In this document: in pieces, positions 24,134-34,400 of the stretch
Position numbering within the stretch: the stretch's first letter is position 1
Layout of the letters: each line of letters begins with the position of its first letter
Assembly: GCA_966250385.1 (NCBI GenBank)
Contig: CBINHC010000016.1
Location: 1 to 57,328 of the forward strand
Source of the DNA: DASWTL01 sp966250385
Lineage (GTDB): Bacteria; Bacteroidota; Bacteroidia; Sphingobacteriales; Sphingobacteriaceae
Reading direction: 5' to 3'
DNA: 57,328 nt
Position numbers and translations under genes: made by a program
The notes under the pieces: model-generated
Databases searched by the model: none
The model's input: the letters and a program-made list of their open reading frames with translations, nothing else
Told to the model about the DNA's origin: nothing

Positions 24134-25291
24134 CTAATGCTTTCGTTTTGCCTTTTCCCAGAGGACGCTCTGTTCCCCAAGGAAATATCTAAGAATACCC
24201 GCCAGCACCGCATAGTTCATCAGGCAGAAATAGTAGGGTATAAACAGCACCTTTATTTTCAACCTGCGCCGTGCGAGTAGCCAACCTGCGGCGGCTCCCG
24301 TATAAAAGAGGATCTGCGCGAGCAATAACAGCTGATACACCAGCCGATCGTCCTTTTGAGCGATGATGCAGTTGAGGATGAACGCCAGAATCAGCAGGAA
24401 CGGAGTGATGGTCCAACGGAGCACCCGGTGACTGATATACTGAAAAGTAAGGACCGGCTTTGACGGATACAGAAGTCCTTTCAGCCTGATAATAGATTGG
24501 ATTCCACCCGCTGCGATCCGGATCTTCCGCTTGAGCTCTTCATTCACATTCTCGGAAGTCGTTTCGGCAGCATATGCCTCCGGTTCATAGACGATCCGGT
24601 AGCCCTTCTCGGCGACCAGCATCGAGATCATGAAGTCATCCAGGATACTGTCAGACGGTACCGGTTCGTAAAGGCCCCTGCGAATACTGAACAGCTCACC
24701 TGCGGCTCCTACGACGGAGTAGAGCTCCGAGTCCCATTTTTTCAGGGCCGATTCATATTTCCAGTAAAATCCTTCACCGGCTGTCGCATCGGCAGTGCCG
24801 TCCGAACAGACCCGCTTCTCCCCTGCTACCCCTCCTACCTTCGGATCGGCATAATGACGGCAGATCTTGAGTAAAGCCTCCCGGTTCAGCAACGTATTGG
24901 CGTCGGTGAACACGACCACTTCGGTCTCCACATGCTGCATGATTCTGTGGACCGCATGGATCTTGCCTCTCCGCTCCTTCTCGTAAAAGCCTTGTACCTG
25001 CGGATATCTGCTGACAATTTCAGGCGTTCTATCCGAGGATCCGTCGGAGACGAACATAAACTGCAAATTCCCCGGGTACTCAAGATCCAGGGTATTCAGG
25101 ATCTTTTTTTCGATAAACTCTTCTTCATTATATGCCGCAACCACCACCGTACAGGACGGGAGCTCAGTTTTTTCCTGTGCCGGCTTCCTGAACAACCGTT
25201 TTGTTTTTACAAGGACCAGCAGCAGGACCCCGTAGCCAAGAAAAGTGTAAAAGACCAGAAAGAGACTTATCCAGAACAGGTATTCCATCAA
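24134..25291 (-). CDS. GT2 glycosyltransferase with membrane anchors
   Basis: 385 residues. One N-terminal membrane helix (5-28), a family 2 catalytic domain (about 45-290) with VVVAAYNEEEFIEKKI, VSDGSSDRTPEI, the Asp-x-N/D motif in VFTDANTLLN and the acceptor-side residues GGVAGEKRV, then three membrane helices near the C-terminus (about 297-315, 325-345, 350-370). Proteins of this layout make or extend surface polysaccharides at the inner membrane from nucleotide sugars. It overlaps the preceding rhamnosyltransferase-like gene by ATGA, so the two are co-translated. It is about 7 kb from the large exopolysaccharide locus and may contribute to it. Confidence 0.88.
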   Translation of the reverse strand: MMEYLFWISLFLVFYTFLGYGVLLLVLVKTKRLFRKPAQEKTELPSCTVVVAAYNEEEFIEKKILNTLDLEYPGNLQFMFVSDGSSDRTPEIVSRYPQVQGFYEKERRGKIHAVHRIMQHVETEVVVFTDANTLLNREALLKICRHYADPKVGGVAGEKRVCSDGTADATAGEGFYWKYESALKKWDSELYSVVGAAGELFSIRRGLYEPVPSDSILDDFMISMLVAEKGYRIVYEPEAYAAETTSENVNEELKRKIRIAAGGIQSIIRLKGLLYPSKPVLTFQYISHRVLRWTITPFLLILAFILNCIIAQKDDRLVYQLLLLAQILFYTGAAAGWLLARRRLKIKVLFIPYYFCLMNYAVLAGILRYFLGEQSVLWEKAKRKH

Positions 25292-26205
25292 TGAATATTC
25301 AAGTTTTCAGTTGGCGCCGAACGGGCGGGGTTCACCAGGTTCCATCCGATGGCACGGAACAGGACCGGTATCAACCCGGTGCGGCCATTTTTTACATAAT
25401 TAAGAATGTTCCTCGGGGTGACGACCACCAGGAAATACAGGTAGAAGCCTAACCGGGTCAGCCAGCCGGCATTCCTGCGGATGAACAGGATCCGGTTCCG
25501 GTTCATATAATACTCCTTCAACGGGCTGTTTTTTCCGACCGAAACCGACTCCTTGTGGAGGATCACCGCTTTGGGTTCGACCCAGATCTGGTATCCATGC
25601 TTCCGGATCCTTTCACACCAGTCCACCTCTTCATAGTACAGAAAGAATTCCTCGGGCATCAGACCGGCTTTTTCGACGACCTCCCTTCGCACCATCATAG
25701 CTGCCCCGTGAACGTAACCCGTCGGGCCTGTCAGGTGGTCATACTGACCCGCATCCTCCTCGAACTGCCCTATACACCGGTTCCTGCAGGTCAGCAGATT
25801 CATGTGCGTAAATCCCGCATACTGGATCAGCCGGTCCTGATCGAAATACCGGATCTTCGGAGAAGCGATGCCGACAACCGGGTTCTGGTCGAATACGGTT
25901 AACATCTGCTGAATAAGCTGGTCGGTAAATACGGTATCATTATTGACCAAAAAAAGGAAATCTCCGGAGGATTTTTTAATTCCCAGATTATTACCTTTAG
26001 AGAAACCTAAATTAATATCGCTCCGTATAAAGGTAAACTGGGGGTATTTTAGGTTCCAGGCCGGTACAGGGTCATACTCACTGCCATTGTCAACGACGAT
26101 GACCTCCAGCTGAACCGTATCATCCCCGGCCGGCAAAGAAGCCAGCAATTCTTCGGTTACAGCAGTGTTGTTATAGTTGATAGTGATAACGGAGACAAGC
26201 GGCAT
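25288..26205 (-). CDS. GT2 glycosyltransferase, rhamnosyltransferase-like
   Basis: 305 residues. Starts directly with the catalytic domain: SVITINYNNTAVTEELLASL, VIVVDNGSEYD, INLGFSKGNNLGI and the Asp-x-Asp-like motif FLVNNDTVFT. The segments GYVHGAAMMVRREV and FLYYEEVDWCERIRKHGYQ are typical of WbbL-like rhamnosyltransferases that add L-rhamnose or a related sugar in O-antigen or polymer synthesis. A single hydrophobic segment near residues 253-272 may attach it to the membrane. It is divergent from the partner-switching module with only 33 bp between the start codons, so their promoters must overlap. Confidence 0.87.
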   Translation of the reverse strand: MPLVSVITINYNNTAVTEELLASLPAGDDTVQLEVIVVDNGSEYDPVPAWNLKYPQFTFIRSDINLGFSKGNNLGIKKSSGDFLFLVNNDTVFTDQLIQQMLTVFDQNPVVGIASPKIRYFDQDRLIQYAGFTHMNLLTCRNRCIGQFEEDAGQYDHLTGPTGYVHGAAMMVRREVVEKAGLMPEEFFLYYEEVDWCERIRKHGYQIWVEPKAVILHKESVSVGKNSPLKEYYMNRNRILFIRRNAGWLTRLGFYLYFLVVVTPRNILNYVKNGRTGLIPVLFRAIGWNLVNPARSAPTENLNIH

Positions 26206-26238
26206 CAGGGCGTATCAATTGGGTGAAAATAAAACTTA

Positions 26239-26787
26239 ATGTCGAGCAACAAGAATAATATAGAAAAAGAGCTCCTTCCGTTTCAAACACTGGACCAGCT
26301 GGATGTCGAACTGGACAAGCGTCTGAATCACCTGGTAGTCCTCCTGGAAACCGCCAAACTCGACAGCAGGCAGGCAACGATGGTGACCGAGCGGGTCAAT
26401 AAGGCGCTTCACAAATATCCGATTCAAAAGAAGCTGGAGGCCTATCAGGTCCTGGACGAGGATCAGCCGCGTCTCGACATGCTTGAAGACCTGGGCATGC
26501 TGCTTGCACAGCACCCCGTGGATTCCGCTAAAACAAAAAAATACCTCACTTCCGTAAAAATAAAAAAGACCGTTCAGTTCCTGATCTCACTGACATTTAT
26601 TACGCTCGGGCTCGGCATGGTTATCCTCCCCGCGCCGGTTGAATTCGAAATGTTTACCATTTTTCATTTCACCCGTGATGACGGGGTTACATTAATGGAC
26701 CTGATCTCGTTGTTAATTATATTTACAGGTGTATATTTACTGGTTGATTCGCTGATTAAACAACGGAACAACCTGGAATATAAATGA
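26239..26787 (+). CDS. Hypothetical membrane protein of the partner-switching operon
   Basis: 182 residues. A cytoplasmic, helix-rich and charged N-terminal region of about 115 residues (LDQLDVELDKRLNHLVVLLE, LDSRQATMVTERVNKALHKY) precedes two membrane helices (about 112-132 and 147-166) separated by a short loop and followed by a short tail. No known catalytic motif. It is the first gene of the operon and overlaps the receiver-phosphatase gene by ATGA, so it may report membrane state to that phosphatase; this is an inference from position only. Confidence 0.7.
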   Translation: MSSNKNNIEKELLPFQTLDQLDVELDKRLNHLVVLLETAKLDSRQATMVTERVNKALHKYPIQKKLEAYQVLDEDQPRLDMLEDLGMLLAQHPVDSAKTKKYLTSVKIKKTVQFLISLTFITLGLGMVILPAPVEFEMFTIFHFTRDDGVTLMDLISLLIIFTGVYLLVDSLIKQRNNLEYK

Positions 26788-27935
26788 CTGTCCTGAACCC
26801 TGATAAAAAGATTCTTCTTGTCGACGACAACAAGCTGATCCTGAAAATGATCGGGGCGACCTTCAGGCAGAACGGCTTCCAATGCATGGCGGCCGAATCG
26901 GCAACCGATGCGCTTGAACTCCTCCAGCAGGAAGTGCCGGATATTATCCTTTCGGATTACAGCATGCCGGAAATGGACGGTTTCCAGTTCAGACAGCTGC
27001 TGATGGACCACCCGGTATTTCAGAATATCCCGTTCATCTTCTTTACCTCGTTCTCGGATTCAGAAATGATGATAGAGGGTCTCAATCTGAAGGCAGTTGA
27101 CTATATCAGCAAGGAAACGCGGCCGGATGTGATCGTTTCAAAGGTTGACAATATACTCAGCACGGTCCGCGAGCAGCAAAGGCAGTCGCTTGCTGAGCTG
27201 CGCAAGGGTGTGGAAGCCCTGCAGATCAAGACCGTCCCGGCCTTTCCACCGGTCATTCCCGGCTTCAGGATCGATTTCGTTCATCAATCCTACCAGGACT
27301 ACCCGGGCGGGGATTTCATCGACTTTATCAGCATACAGGACCATACGATCATCGTCCTGGGAGATGTGATGGGCAAAAAGTGGGGCGCATGGTTCTTCTC
27401 CTTCGTTTTCCTGAGCTATATCCGGACGGCCATCCGCCTTTGCGCGCTTGACGGCAATCTGTCTACCGGCAGTATTATCGATAAGATCAACAAGGTGATC
27501 TGTGATGATCCGGCACTGAAAGACATCTTCTCGATCGTCTCACTGGTTTCGATCGATCATACGACCGGAAATGTGGTCTACTCGGGAGCCGGTGACCTCC
27601 CGCTACTGCTTTACGACACGAACGAACAGCGCTGCACCCGGATCCACTCTGAAGGATTCCTTCTGGGACTTTTTTCGCACAGCGAATACCTTGAACACCG
27701 GTTCTCCCTGAAGACCGGCGATAAGCTGATCATGCTGACCGACGGAATCATTGATTTTGAAGATGAGCATGGTAAAAAAACGGACTTTAACTTGTTTCAG
27801 GAACTGGTAACCCCTATCCTTGGAACCGGGAAACCGTTTGATGGGATCTCAGCACAGTTCAGACCCGAGGGAGACCGCTCCCAGGTAGACGACCGAAGTT
27901 TAATATATATTGAAAAAACCAACGATGATAATTGA
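26784..27935 (+). CDS. Response regulator with PP2C-type (SpoIIE/RsbU) phosphatase domain
   Basis: 383 residues. Receiver 1-125 with Asp14-Asp15, phospho-acceptor Asp58 (ILSDYSMPEMDG) and Lys110. A short linker coiled coil (125-150) leads to a PP2C-like phosphatase about 160-380: PGGDFIDF (Asp176), GDVMGKKWGA (Asp194), SGAGDLPLLLY and LTDGIIDFED, with the metal-binding Asp residues present. In related systems such an enzyme dephosphorylates a STAS antagonist after the receiver is phosphorylated, releasing a sigma factor or another output. The STAS gene overlaps the end of this one, and the matching kinase follows. No histidine kinase is adjacent. Confidence 0.93.
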   Translation: MTVLNPDKKILLVDDNKLILKMIGATFRQNGFQCMAAESATDALELLQQEVPDIILSDYSMPEMDGFQFRQLLMDHPVFQNIPFIFFTSFSDSEMMIEGLNLKAVDYISKETRPDVIVSKVDNILSTVREQQRQSLAELRKGVEALQIKTVPAFPPVIPGFRIDFVHQSYQDYPGGDFIDFISIQDHTIIVLGDVMGKKWGAWFFSFVFLSYIRTAIRLCALDGNLSTGSIIDKINKVICDDPALKDIFSIVSLVSIDHTTGNVVYSGAGDLPLLLYDTNEQRCTRIHSEGFLLGLFSHSEYLEHRFSLKTGDKLIMLTDGIIDFEDEHGKKTDFNLFQELVTPILGTGKPFDGISAQFRPEGDRSQVDDRSLIYIEKTNDDN

Positions 27936-28251
27936 GCCCGTTTTGCAGGACAATCTCCTGATCGCCAATCTGAATGTAAAAGAAGCCAATCTGACCATTT
28001 CAGAGATATTTAAGACCGAACTGATCGCGCTGGTCAATGCCGGCCATAAACTGATCGTCGTAAATTTCCAGAAAGTGACCTATGTCGACAGTTCCTTCCT
28101 TGGCGCACTGGTCGCCGGATTAAAAGCTGCGATTCCCCAAAAGTCGGAAATTGTGGTTGTCAACCTGAATGCGGATATCAGGAACCTGTTTGAACTGATC
28201 CGTATGGATAAAGTGTTTAAGATCTATGACCGTCTGGAGGAAGTAAAGTAG
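27925..28251 (+). CDS. STAS-domain anti-sigma factor antagonist
   Basis: 108 residues from the ATG at 27925 (MIIEPVLQDNLLIAN), which lies inside the 3' end of the phosphatase gene (GATGATAATTGA); a TTG at 27910 is also in frame. The STAS fold has the phospho-acceptor loop YVDSSFLGAL: Ser56 follows Asp55, as Ser58 does in SpoIIAA-type antagonists. The C-terminal helix carries LFELIRMDKVFKIYDRLEE, the usual end of this family. When unphosphorylated it should bind its HATPase partner, encoded 5 bp downstream. No sigma factor gene is nearby, so the final output is unknown. Confidence 0.9.
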   Translation: MIIEPVLQDNLLIANLNVKEANLTISEIFKTELIALVNAGHKLIVVNFQKVTYVDSSFLGALVAGLKAAIPQKSEIVVVNLNADIRNLFELIRMDKVFKIYDRLEEVK

Positions 28252-28256
28252 CCCGG

Positions 28257-28784
28257 GTGAAAAAGGAATTCACATTTAACAACCAGGCGGATAACCTATA
28301 CCCCGTTCTGGAGGATATGATGACGTTCATCCGCACCTCAGGCCGGGTCACTGATCAGAAAATATCGGGTCGGTGCAGCATCATCCTTACTGAAATGCTG
28401 ACCAATGCGATCAAGCACGCAGGGGTTGCTCCTACCACGGTAGCCGTGGTGGTTGAGCCTTCGTTCCTGCAGATGGTCAAATCAGATTACGGCCAGCTAT
28501 TCCTTCCGCACCATACGCAGCATCCCGGGATGGCTTCCGGGGAAGCTCATGACCAAAAGATTGTCATTACCGCCGACCCGATGTCGGAACTGTTCGTCGT
28601 GAGAGAAGGAAACCACACACTGAGGTTCGGGGTCCAGGATTATCCCATTACCGAATTTTTTGAAGTGGATGGATTAATGGAACACTACGGCCTGCTGATG
28701 ATCACCAAGGCGTCCGACCAGTTCTACTATGAGTACCAGCCTGAAACCGGCCTGAACCTCTTCCGGTCGCTGGTAAATCTGTAA
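28257..28784 (+). CDS. RsbW-like HATPase kinase, divergent ATP site
   Basis: 175 residues, GTG start at 28257, five bases after the STAS gene. Residues 1-60 match the anti-sigma kinase fold, with the N-box TEMLTNAIKHAG (Glu46, Asn50, His54). The usual Asp-x-Gly-x-Gly of the G1 box is not visible; instead there is a long insert (HHTQHPGMASGEAHDQK), and the segment EHYGLLMITKASDQFYYEY stands where GxGLxLI-x-x-x-D is expected. The C-terminus (TGLNLFRSLVNL) fits the family. It may bind nucleotide in an altered way or act by protein binding alone. Partner of the STAS protein; its second target is unidentified. Confidence 0.8.
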   Translation: MKKEFTFNNQADNLYPVLEDMMTFIRTSGRVTDQKISGRCSIILTEMLTNAIKHAGVAPTTVAVVVEPSFLQMVKSDYGQLFLPHHTQHPGMASGEAHDQKIVITADPMSELFVVREGNHTLRFGVQDYPITEFFEVDGLMEHYGLLMITKASDQFYYEYQPETGLNLFRSLVNL

Positions 28785-28919
28785 CACCAGCTATTATTAC
28801 GTATTCCCCGGACAGCCTCCTTCGGTGCCATACACACAGGCGGAGGCCGCCCGCTGTTGGCGCGGCTTCTGTATCTTTAAGACGCTCAAACCAATTCGGC
28901 GCAGGCTTCACAGGATCCC

Positions 28920-28959
28920 CAAAAAAAGCAGAGGCTATGCTGCTTAGCATAGACTCTGC
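28920..28959 (-). terminator. Terminator of the LruC-domain protein gene
   Basis: On the minus strand GCAGAG-CTATGCT / AGCATAG-CTCTGC arms (one internal mismatch) are followed by a run of seven T, 22 bases after the stop codon at 28982. Confidence 0.8.
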
Positions 28960-28981
28960 TTGTCAGGTGTTACCAAAAGCC

Positions 28982-31129
28982 TTATTTAGTATAAATATAG
29001 GCTGTATTTCGGTACTCAGAGCCGGTAGTTTTATACCAGTCTGTAAAGGTTTTTCCGCCGGACCGGGCCCAATCCATATAGTGAAGGTAGGCGTTCTCGA
29101 TATTCTGGCGTTCCACCGGATAATCGAACTGCTCGGTGAAGTTCAATCCCCAAGGCCTGTTATCTGTGGTCAGATAATAGCGATTTGCTGTCTCTGAAGA
29201 ATTGTCGGCCTCCGTGCCGAATAAGGACTTATCGGCCTTGTTGGTCGGGCTGTAGCCCGGAAGGTGGATCTCTACCCCACGCTGCCCGTTACTAATCAGG
29301 AATGGATTGTACGGAGCTTCACCTAAAGTACTCGCATCAATAGGAGAATTAAAGCTGATTTTCAGGTTGATCACTTCGCCGCTCACCTTGTTTTGTTCCA
29401 TAAGCGTATTGACGAACTGAACCCCATCCGGATTTCTGACGACGTTATCCTGGCTGTCAAACGGAATGATTACGGCTTTGCTCTGGCCGGCTTCTGTGCC
29501 ATTGGCGGCAAACTGAATATAAGAACCGGAAATCTTCTGACCGGTGACTTCTTTTATGAGGGAAGAGCTGAACGGAAACTCGACACCAAAGCCATTCTTG
29601 TTATCGGCTCCGGATGCGGCAACATCGTATTCCGCAAAAAGTTCCACTACCTTATTCTGAGCGTTCGTAACATAGGTATACCGATATTTCATCACCAGGT
29701 CATTCAGATCGTAGTCTCCGGTTTTCGGCCAGTTATCTTCAAATGCAATAGTTGCATAGGCGTCACGTGCCGGATAGTAGTTTTTGTAGGCGCGGGTCGG
29801 ATCATTCGGAAATTCATCAAAATTGTCCTTTACTCCGTCTCCATCTGCATCATCAGCCTTATCGATGATCGGCACTCCATCTGTCGATATTGCATCTACC
29901 GGATTGGAAGTGATGTAAATCACCAGATCATTGAAGTCATTGTCTGAAGCGAGACCGTTATTCGCGCTTGCACTTTCCCGGTTAAGATCCTCAAATCCCA
30001 TGACGAACAGATCGTTCTCGTCATCATAGAGCATGATGCTGTGTTTTTTCTTCGTTGACTCGGGATTAATCGCTGTATTGGAATAGAATTTCTGGCTGCC
30101 CGTGTTCACGCCCCAGTAGTTCGAATATTTACCTTTCGGCCCTTTTTTGGCGCTCCAGGCATCCTGTAGCAGCACGAAGCCAATCGACTTGCCAGCAGGT
30201 ACATTTTTGAGCTTTACTTTATCTCCCGTTTCAAGCGCTCCGTCGACTCCGGTCGTAGCATTCGGAAATACGTAAGTTGCCTCCTTTATGGCATTTTCAG
30301 TGGTAGGGGGATTATTCGTATCGTAAACATAATAGGCAAGACTGTTTTTATATCCTGCTCCCTCATGCACGAAGGTCACCCATACTTCCGAGGCCTTGAC
30401 CATGTTGACTGTATTTACGGCTGAGGATGCCATATAGTCGGGATGGGTAGATCCAAGTTCCTGTCCCTCAGGAAGCGAAGCATTGATATTGTCAAGGAGT
30501 GAAGCTGACACCGCATCTTTCCCTGCAAGGTATGACGGACGTCCGTCACTCTGAACATACCTGCCGGATACATCAAAGAGATTGGGATAATCTGTATTAA
30601 TCGGATATGAAAAGTCTGTCCCTGCCTTGGTGGACGCAGAAAGACTGATCTTGCCGTAGCCGCTTTCTTCCTGAACATCGGCTACCACATTACCGGATAC
30701 GCCGTTGCTGCCACCGATAGTCGCCAAAAGGGTATTGTTGACAAGCTTAACTTTTACATCGACCGGTAAACCGATATAGCTGGTCCTGACAACCATGGTA
30801 TCCAGGTAACCCGGAATAGTCAGCGTGCCCGTTACATTTCCGTTTTTATCGCTGATCGCCTTAAACAGAGACTGGGTTGAAGACGTCGATTTCGGATCGA
30901 AAAAGTTTACCGGCACGCCGCTTATCGGCTGATTGGTATTCGTAAGTAGCCGGATTTCAATTTGGACCGTCTTTGATGTGTTGTAGTTAAAACCGTCAGG
31001 AGCAACTTTGTTCACCTGACCAGGGCTGATCGGGTCAGTCGGCACCAGTTCTTTTTGGCACCCGCCAACAGCGACAGTCCCGGCAACCGATAAGCAGATC
31101 GCCAGCTTCCTAAAATAAAAGTGTTTCAT
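28982..31129 (-). CDS. LruC-domain lipoprotein
   Basis: 715 residues. Lipoprotein signal ending VAVGGC, with Cys24 as the lipid site. N-terminal beta-sandwich region about 50-150 (IEIRLLTNTNQPISGVPVNFF, with GNVTGTLTIPGYLDTMVVRTSYIGLP, a carboxypeptidase-regulatory-like fold). The middle has DUF4114-like GKSIGFVLLQDAW, VMGFEDLNRE and DNDFNDLVIYI. A calcium-binding-like DADGDGVKDNFDEFPND repeat precedes the LruC domain at about 455-690 with AFEDNWPKTGDYDLNDLV. LruC proteins are known as outer-surface lipoproteins of Bacteroidota (Leptospira LruC gave the name); function is poorly defined. It is divergent from the T9SS adhesin gene over a shared 329-bp spacer, suggesting joint regulation. Confidence 0.9.
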   Translation of the reverse strand: MKHFYFRKLAICLSVAGTVAVGGCQKELVPTDPISPGQVNKVAPDGFNYNTSKTVQIEIRLLTNTNQPISGVPVNFFDPKSTSSTQSLFKAISDKNGNVTGTLTIPGYLDTMVVRTSYIGLPVDVKVKLVNNTLLATIGGSNGVSGNVVADVQEESGYGKISLSASTKAGTDFSYPINTDYPNLFDVSGRYVQSDGRPSYLAGKDAVSASLLDNINASLPEGQELGSTHPDYMASSAVNTVNMVKASEVWVTFVHEGAGYKNSLAYYVYDTNNPPTTENAIKEATYVFPNATTGVDGALETGDKVKLKNVPAGKSIGFVLLQDAWSAKKGPKGKYSNYWGVNTGSQKFYSNTAINPESTKKKHSIMLYDDENDLFVMGFEDLNRESASANNGLASDNDFNDLVIYITSNPVDAISTDGVPIIDKADDADGDGVKDNFDEFPNDPTRAYKNYYPARDAYATIAFEDNWPKTGDYDLNDLVMKYRYTYVTNAQNKVVELFAEYDVAASGADNKNGFGVEFPFSSSLIKEVTGQKISGSYIQFAANGTEAGQSKAVIIPFDSQDNVVRNPDGVQFVNTLMEQNKVSGEVINLKISFNSPIDASTLGEAPYNPFLISNGQRGVEIHLPGYSPTNKADKSLFGTEADNSSETANRYYLTTDNRPWGLNFTEQFDYPVERQNIENAYLHYMDWARSGGKTFTDWYKTTGSEYRNTAYIYTK

Positions 31130-31458
31130 AAAAAAGTATTCCCCTTTGAGCGTTAAAATTCAAATTCCATTCCAACGATTAAAAACCTTGAATGGGCACT
31201 TCCTGGGCAATTTTACCACCAGACTGCCGGGGAATCAATTACACAGGCTGGGAAAAAAATACACAGAAAAAGACTCATTTCTGAACTCCGGAATCCCACC
31301 GACCGAAGACCTGATGAATAGAAGTGCGAAAATGGCAAAATTTATTCAACTTCGCCCGGTTTGGTTCAAAACTTGCTAACTTTGTGGCGCTTAGCTTCCC
31401 GGAGTTTTGCACTGAGTTTAGTTTACCTTCATTAACGTTTTCGTCTGCGCTTTCATTC
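31130..31458. promoter_or_regulatory. Divergent promoter region of the LruC lipoprotein and the T9SS surface operon
   Basis: 329 bases without a supported gene. A TAnnTTTG box (TAACTTTG) is at 31377-31384, with a TTTG at 31360-31363, on the plus strand 75 bases before the adhesin start. The spacing of these two is short for the normal Bacteroidota pair, so the true -33 element may lie elsewhere. No perfect inverted repeat was seen. The adhesin frame is open through part of this region, but signal-peptide logic places the start at 31459. Confidence 0.55.
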
Positions 31459-34400
31459 ATGTTAAAACGTGTTCTGTTTTTTCTTGCCCTTTTTACGCTG
31501 TTTTTCTCCGGTCAGTACACGTTCGCACAGTTTCCCTACAACGAAAGCTTCAGGAATGCCACCGCAAAAGGCATCAACTTCGGGGGAGAGCCCAAGAAGG
31601 CGTATTTAACAGCAAGTACGGGAGAGGACCCTGATGGAGACGGTTACCTGAGGCTGACGACAGCAGAGCAATTTCAGAAGGGTTATATTTACAGTACCAC
31701 ATCGTTTCCATCAGCCAATGGTCTCCGGGTGGAGGTAGAATATTACATATATGGCGGCGCCGGTATGGGAGCTGACGGCATCACCTTTTTCCTGTTTGAT
31801 GCAGAGGCTCTTAATGAATTCCAGATCGGGGGGTTCGGTGGCTCCCTGGGCTATGCTCAATATACCGATCCGGCAACCAAAATCACTTCTCCCGGCGTCA
31901 GCAAAGGGTACCTGGGAATCGGACTGGATGAGTACGGCAACTTCTCGAACCCCACCGAGGGGCGCCAGAAAGGCGTAATCGGACCCGGAGGCGACGGCCG
32001 CAGTCCCAGCTCGGTCACGCTTCGGGGAAAAGGCAATGGCGCAGCGCTCGATACCAATAATTATAAATATCTGACAAGTGTCCGGACCGATACGTTAGGC
32101 TTTCCCCTTTCAACGGGAGGCTCCCGAAAGCCTAACCCGACCGATCCGGGTTACCGTAAGGTATTTCTGGACCTGCAGCCTGCCGGCGCCGGAAAAACCG
32201 GATACCTGATCACGGTCAGGATCATCACCGGCGGAGCCGTCCCGAGCACCTACAACGTCATCGACAAATACCACTACTCAGAACCGGCCCCGCCAAACCT
32301 TGCCTACGGGATTGCATCCTCCACCGGGACTGAGGTTAACATCCATGAGATCCGGAACATTACCATTGACGTATACGACAAAGCACCCGAAGCAGGAAGT
32401 CTTGCCGATACCATCTGTTCATACGACACGTACACGACGGATCTCGCAGGACTGACCCGGGCTTTCAACGGTGCGGTGATCAACCGATCAACACTGGACC
32501 TGAATCCGTCAGTAGCGGGCAGACAGACCACTTACACCAGTGACAAGGGAATTTTCAGTCTGACCGGTGACGGAAGCCTCACCTTTATCCCCTCCAGTGC
32601 CGAGGTGTCGGGGACCGTAACGGTTTCCTATACGGTAACCGACGATGCAAACAGAATCTCGAATATCGGATCGATCTCACTGACACTCATCCCACTCCCT
32701 GTCGCTAACGCCGGACCCGACCAGACTGTAAAGGTTTCAAATGAAGCCGGGTCTGCTACGCTCGCCGGCAATCTTCCTGCAGGTTCCACGGGCACATGGA
32801 GTCAGCTGTCCGGTCCCCCAGCAACTTTCTCTGATAAGCATTCAGCAAGTGCCACTGTTTCGAACCTAACTCCGGGATCGTACGCGTTCCGATGGACTAT
32901 AGCTTCCGGAGGGTGCACGCAGGCTGATGAGGTTGAGATCGTGGTGACCGATCCGAGCATTCCCACCGCAATTGACGATGCAGCGTCCACGGTTCCGAAC
33001 CAGCCTGTAACGATCCCAGTCCTGTCGAACGATACTTTTGAGAACTATCCCGCAGCTGCCGGTTCAATCCGTATTGTCATGAATCCTGCCCATGGAACTG
33101 TTTCCATGGTTGCGGGAACGGGCCAGGTGAGATACACACCGAGTCCAAGTTTCAGCGGAAAGGACACATTCACCTATACGGTAAGTAACACAAACGGAAA
33201 AACATCCAATGTTGCCACGGTTACGGTCAGTGTCCGGCCCCTGGGTGCTCCGGATGTAGTGGTGACTCCGGTAAACACACCGGCAACGATCTCTGTAAAA
33301 GGCAATGATCCGAGTGCGGAAGGTACAACAGTGCAAGGCGGGACGGCTCCACAGCATGGCACGGTTGCTTACAACCAGGATGGGACGGTGACTTATACTC
33401 CGGCCAATAATTACAACGGCCCTGACACCTTTACCTATACCCTGGCGACCTCTGAAGGACTTACCTCCGATCCGATCCCGGTCAGTATTACCGTTAATAT
33501 TGTGCCGGTTGCAGCGGACGACGTCGCTCCGCCAAGTTCCGGCGGGCCTGTAGAGATCGATGTCACTTCAAACGATACGGATGCAGACGGGAATATCGTA
33601 AAGGGAACCGTGGAAATTATCGAACAACCCCAGCATGGAAAACTGACCATCGATCCGGTAACAGGAAAGATCATCTATACGCCGGATCCGGGCTACTTCG
33701 GACCTGACAGTTTTAAATATGTGGTCCGTGACGACAAAGGCGGGACCTCCCAACCCGGAACCGTAAAGATAACGGTCCTGCTTCCCCCTAAAATCGGACT
33801 TGCCAAAGCTGCTGCGAGAATCCAGCAGGCATTGAACGGCAGTTTCGATGTGGACTTCATATTCACGGTCAGGAACTTCGGGGGCGATCCGCTGCAAAAC
33901 ATCTCTTTGCAGGACGACCTGGGAAGTGCCTTCAGTGGAGCCGAAATACGGGTCAGGGACGTTAAGGTCGTCGGTTCAGGATTGGTCGCAAACCCTGCGT
34001 TCAACGGAATAAGCAACACGGAACTGCTCGCTCCTGCCAGCGGTCTTGCCGGCGGATCTATCGAACTGGTGGCGCTATCCGTTAATATCAGGCTGGTCTC
34101 CCGGGAAGGAATATTCAACAACACCGCATTTGTCCGCGCATTTTCGGCTTTCTTTGATACCGAAGTCCAGGACCAGTCTACCAATGGTCTAAGGCCGGAT
34201 CCCCTCGCAGAAGGAGATGTTAGTTATTCCGATCCCACACCGCTGGAGCTTTTGGCTCCGTCCCTGTTTATTCCGGGCGGATTTTCTCCGAATCATGACG
34301 GGATCAACGACCTGTTCGTGATTCAGAACAAAATCACCAAGCGCATTTCCCTGGAGATTTTTAACCGTTGGGGGAGCCTTGTCTATAAATCGGCGGACTA

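Noticed and set aside
33064..34184. Several 60-160-codon minus-strand frames inside the adhesin gene
   Set aside because: Antisense shadows of a gene with clear domains and signal peptide.
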